NCBI GenBank assembly: GCA_030527325.1
Contig: JAUNBA010000014.1
Span: forward strand, 1 to 35,825
Reading direction: 5' to 3'
Origin: Slackia sp.
GTDB taxonomy: Bacteria; Actinomycetota; Coriobacteriia; Coriobacteriales; Eggerthellaceae
Length of the DNA stretch: 35,825 nt
In this document: positions 31,528 through 35,825 of the stretch, piece by piece
Layout of the letters: each line of letters opens with the position of its first letter
Numbering within the stretch: position 1 is the stretch's first letter
Translations under genes and position numbers: made by a program
The notes under the pieces: model-generated
What the model was told of the DNA's origin: nothing
The model's database searches: none
Seen by the model: the letters and a program-made list of their open reading frames with translations, nothing else

Positions 31528-32184
31528 TTACTTCAACGCATCCGACAGGGGAATGACGTGTTTTTCGGGATAATCGAGATAGGCAAGCTGATAGGGAAGG
31601 TCGATCACGTGCTCCCATTGGTCGTCCAGGAAAGTCGGCTCCCAAAGCCGATAGGAGGCCACGAGTGTTCTTTCCTGTCCGCTCGCGATGGTGATATCGC
31701 TTTTCTCGCCTACTTGGTTTTCCAGGCATATCGTGTTCTTATTCACGACGGTCGACCACGGCCCTGCTTCAAGGGTGAACCATGCGGGCCTGATGTCCTG
31801 GCTGCTCATGTTTGTTATGGTGAGGTCGATTTGCAAGTAAAGCGGATCGTCGTATTTCTTCATTGCTGAATCGTAGTAGGGAATCCAGCCTTCATGGCGC
31901 GACATAATGTCTTCTTCGCTGATGATGCGGGGGTTGTCGAAGCGGTACGTCACGCCATCGGGCATGGCGCCTTTCGCGATCGCGCGTCCCGACATATCGA
32001 TCGTCTCGCCGAGGATGTGCGTTTCGATGATGTCCGCCGCCGGTGCGTTGTTCAGGGCGCTTAGCGGGACACCTTCTTTTTCATCAGCTTTCTTTTGATT
32101 CGCCGCTCTTATTTGACCGATAGAAAAGAAGATGATCGCGATTGCGCATAGGATTGCGGTCGTTATGCAAATGCTTTTCTTCAT
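31528..32184 (-). CDS. Exported protein of unknown function
   Basis: A 218-residue protein with an N-terminal signal anchor (CITTAILCAIAIIFFSIG), then a soluble outer domain. No lipobox cysteine is evident at the usual place. Readable stretches are DGVTYRFDNPRIISEED, YLQIDLTITNMSSQDIRPA and ERTLVASYRLWEP, a pattern of beta strands like the Ig-like domains of exported Gram-positive proteins that report on ion or substrate binding. I cannot name a family. GAGG precedes the ATG at 32184; the frame further upstream is AT-rich and unlikely to be coding. Its base composition is less GC-rich than its neighbours, which suggests acquisition. Confidence 0.75.
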   Translation of the reverse strand: MKKSICITTAILCAIAIIFFSIGQIRAANQKKADEKEGVPLSALNNAPAADIIETHILGETIDMSGRAIAKGAMPDGVTYRFDNPRIISEEDIMSRHEGWIPYYDSAMKKYDDPLYLQIDLTITNMSSQDIRPAWFTLEAGPWSTVVNKNTICLENQVGEKSDITIASGQERTLVASYRLWEPTFLDDQWEHVIDLPYQLAYLDYPEKHVIPLSDALK

Positions 32185-32576
32185 GGGGCCTCGCTTGGTT
32201 TTCGTTCGAAGGTTAGTGCATATCGAATATGTATGCGGTTCCGTATATAAACTATATTGTGAATAAATATGCATTATAGGAAGAACGGACGATATGGCCG
32301 CACCGAAGGGGTTAATGGTTTATTTTCCTGTGTTAATGGATATTCCTATAATTATATTAGGATTAATACATAATTATCGGTATATATAGATAATAGGGCA
32401 ATTGTATATATCGTTTCGGAATGAGGTTTGTATGCATACAAACGTGCGATAGGGGAGGCGCTTATCGGAGCTTTACGGTTACGCGGAGGTAATCGAGGCA
32501 CGATTTTGTGCCTACTTTTGCATCGTCCGGTTGTGGGATAGCTTGTTTTACAGGTTGATTCCGATAGGAGGATGCA
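32185..32576. other. AT-rich intergenic island with an 18-bp palindrome
   Basis: About 390 bases between two divergent genes. The stretch 32341-32400 has only 13 G/C of 60 (22%), against well over 60% in most of the window. It contains many TATA-like hexamers, so promoters for both flanking genes are likely here but cannot be singled out. The perfect palindrome at 32426-32443 is the clearest regulatory element. Confidence 0.6.
32426..32443. promoter_or_regulatory. Perfect 18-bp palindrome, probable operator
   Basis: GTTTGTATGCATACAAAC reads the same on both strands. It lies 133 bases before the gene at 32577. A weak promoter (TTTCGG at 32413, 17 bases, TACAAA at 32436) would place its -10 inside the palindrome, so a bound dimeric repressor would block it. 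Confidence 0.55.
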
Positions 32577-33377
32577 ATGGAGAACAGACCGCAAACGATC
32601 GAGCTGAAAAAGGGCCGAATAGCGCTGTATGACTTCGGCGACTTGAAATTGCACGCGTACGAAACGAATGATCCGCTCAACGATGAGGTATTCGTGGTGG
32701 AAAACAGGGGCAGGGGGTTTGTCATCGAGCCTCCCTGCTTCATGGAAAACATTGCCGAACTCGAAGGCTACATCGCTTCGGTAGGTATTGAGATCGAAGG
32801 CATCGTGGCAGCATATCACATGGCAGGCGCATCGTTTTTACAGGGAGTTCCCGTGTATGGCACGGTCGAATCCGATGCATATGGCCATCGTGGGGGCGGC
32901 CGTGAACTCGTCGACGGCTTCATGGAGGCGTTCGGCGACGCATTCGACGGAACGGTTTACACGATGACCGATGTGATCGAGGGCGATGCCCTGACGTTGG
33001 CGGGCGTCGATATGCGTCTCGTGCTCAACGACGATGCGTTCGATATCGAGATTCCTGCCATGAACGCGGCCTATATTCATATGATGGGTCATGATTGCCA
33101 CTCCATCGTGGCGAGTGCGGGCCACGCCGACGCCCTGATCGACCAGCTCGAACATCTCGAGCAGCGCGGGTTCGATCTTGTTTTGACGTCGCATCATCGA
33201 CCGGAGACCCGAAGCGATCTTCGTCGGAAAAAGGCCTATCTTTCGGATGTGGGGCGATTGGCGCGCGAAAGCGATTCTGCCGAATCGTTCAGGCGGGATA
33301 TCATGCGCCTTTATCCCGATCACGGCGGTTTGAACTACCTCGATATGACGGAGGGATTTTTGTTTCTCAAGCGGTAG
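32577..33377 (+). CDS. Metallo-beta-lactamase-fold protein with degenerate metal site
   Basis: A 266-residue soluble protein with the strand and helix order of the metallo-beta-lactamase fold: FVVENRGRGFVIEPPCF, IEGIVAAYHMAGASFL, VYGTVESDAYGH, DMRLVLNDDAFDIEIPAM, YIHMMGHDCHSIVASAGHAD and FDLVLTSHH. The C-terminal block (KKAYLSDVGRLA, YPDHGGLNYLDM) also fits family members. Where active enzymes have HxHxDH, this protein has AYHMAGAS around His81, so most ligands are missing. His residues survive in the MGHDCH and TSHH segments. It may be non-catalytic, or bind metal differently. A perfect AGGAGG precedes the ATG. Its neighbours are the AT-rich island and palindrome upstream and a strong terminator downstream. 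Confidence 0.75.
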   Translation: MENRPQTIELKKGRIALYDFGDLKLHAYETNDPLNDEVFVVENRGRGFVIEPPCFMENIAELEGYIASVGIEIEGIVAAYHMAGASFLQGVPVYGTVESDAYGHRGGGRELVDGFMEAFGDAFDGTVYTMTDVIEGDALTLAGVDMRLVLNDDAFDIEIPAMNAAYIHMMGHDCHSIVASAGHADALIDQLEHLEQRGFDLVLTSHHRPETRSDLRRKKAYLSDVGRLARESDSAESFRRDIMRLYPDHGGLNYLDMTEGFLFLKR

Positions 33378-33425
33378 TCGCTCGCATTCTTTCGTTTCAT
33401 GGCGAAGCGGCTTCTCTTTAATGCG

Positions 33426-33466
33426 AAAGACGCCGCAGGGATGCGTCACCTGCGGCGTCTTTTCGG
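33426..33466. terminator. Bidirectional terminator
   Basis: A 14-bp perfect stem (33426-33439 with 33449-33462) running into TTTT on the plus strand. It lies between the convergent gene at 32577 and the helicase gene. Confidence 0.85.
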
Positions 33467-33488
33467 TATTTATCGAATTGCCGGTCGT

Positions 33489-35426
<1,938 letters not shown>

Positions 35427-35810
35427 GGCGGTCTCCTTGAGGTCGTGCTTCATGCGTCGGCGGCGCGCGCGTCCGATTCGGGCCGCGCGGAACAAGCCGC
35501 GGGGCGCGGGCGCATTCAAGGAGATTCGCGGAAGAAGAGACGCGGCGCATGAAGCGGCGTCGAAGTCGGGCGATCTCGCAATGAGGCGGTTCGAACGGAG
35601 CCTCGGACGAGATTCGCGCGCACGGTTGTCGTGCGCAAGGCCGTCAAGGCTCAAGGCGCAGCTGATGGAACAAGAAAAGCTGCGAATAATTACAAAGCAA
35701 TCAGTATGATGCTTCGTCATCGGTTTGCGGGCATGAAAGCGCGGCATGGCGAAAACACACGCTTTGCACACGTTTGACGCGGGTTCGCCGCATGCGCGCT
35801 CCGACATGAA
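35427..35810. other. Upstream region of the helicase gene
   Basis: About 380 bases with no gene that I can support. A less GC-rich stretch at 35670-35725 may hold the helicase promoter, which would leave a leader of about 250 bases, common for DEAD-box genes. No hexamer pair was convincing. Confidence 0.45.
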
Positions 35811-35825
35811 AAAGGCGCCCGGCAT
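35811..35825 (-). terminator. Partial terminator of a minus-strand gene beyond the window
   Basis: AAAAAGGCGCCCGGC at the right edge reads on the minus strand as the right arm of a GC-rich stem followed by a T-run. The left arm lies outside the window. Confidence 0.5.

Noticed and set aside
29702..31729. Minus-strand frame of 675 codons
   Set aside because: Antisense to the EF-G-like gene; repeated His/Arg/Asp-rich noise.

Overview
The window is GC-rich bacterial DNA (about 60-65% by eye). Its gene repertoire and codon use point to an anaerobic, gut-type actinobacterium of the class Coriobacteriia, probably an Eggerthellaceae/Slackia-like organism. The hints are a short-form ThiC, an EF-G-like second factor, a pilin-isopeptide (FctA-type) surface protein and many GC-rich genes with strong antisense open frames. 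This placement is inference from gene content; no rRNA is present. I see no phage, insertion sequence, CRISPR array or obvious replication origin.

Layout. 1-2880: a terminator from an upstream gene; a spacer holding a decayed copy of the 3' end of homoserine dehydrogenase; a DUF1653 protein; hom on the minus strand; tRNA-Leu(CAG) on the minus strand with its own promoter and terminator. 2880-6400: pdxY, a small acidic single-pass membrane protein (minus) and serS. 6441-8871: a tight three-gene operon of two single-pass envelope proteins and a small protein with an HxxEH motif that resembles the N-terminal domain of cyanophycin synthetase. 9006-11809: a YtxH-type protein, a PRC-barrel-like protein with three copies of a C-terminal motif, and a TVP38/VTT membrane protein. 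11943-16225: xth, then a 45-residue membrane peptide, a TrkH potassium transporter, an exported OB-fold-like protein and rsgA, nearly gapless. 16344-17288: a heavy-metal/manganese-type permease. 17512-21786: a 1424-residue surface protein with four isopeptide repeats, the last of which appears to have lost its cross-link chemistry.

22065-26338: an HD-domain hydrolase behind a strong promoter and a structured leader, a TRIC-family channel and a zinc-dependent phospholipase C-like protein (both minus), and an Atg22-like MFS transporter. 26497-31390: a TM2-domain protein, thiC (minus) and an EF-G-like GTPase. 31528-33377: a less GC-rich patch with an exported protein of unknown function (minus), a very AT-rich spacer carrying a perfect 18-bp palindrome, and a metallo-beta-lactamase-fold protein with a degenerate metal site. 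33489-35426: a DEAD-box RNA helicase with a long basic tail (minus).

Most genes are housekeeping (amino acid, cofactor, tRNA charging, ribosome assembly, RNA remodelling) interleaved with envelope proteins of poorly known function. The points most worth a second look are the stand-alone HxxEH protein and its operon, the repeated SGMFSSFKEEYDKAR motif, the degenerate fourth isopeptide repeat with an unusual sorting-signal-like sequence, the micro-protein before trkH, the hom fragment near its parent gene, and the palindrome in the AT-rich island. All calls were made by reading the sequence, without database searches.
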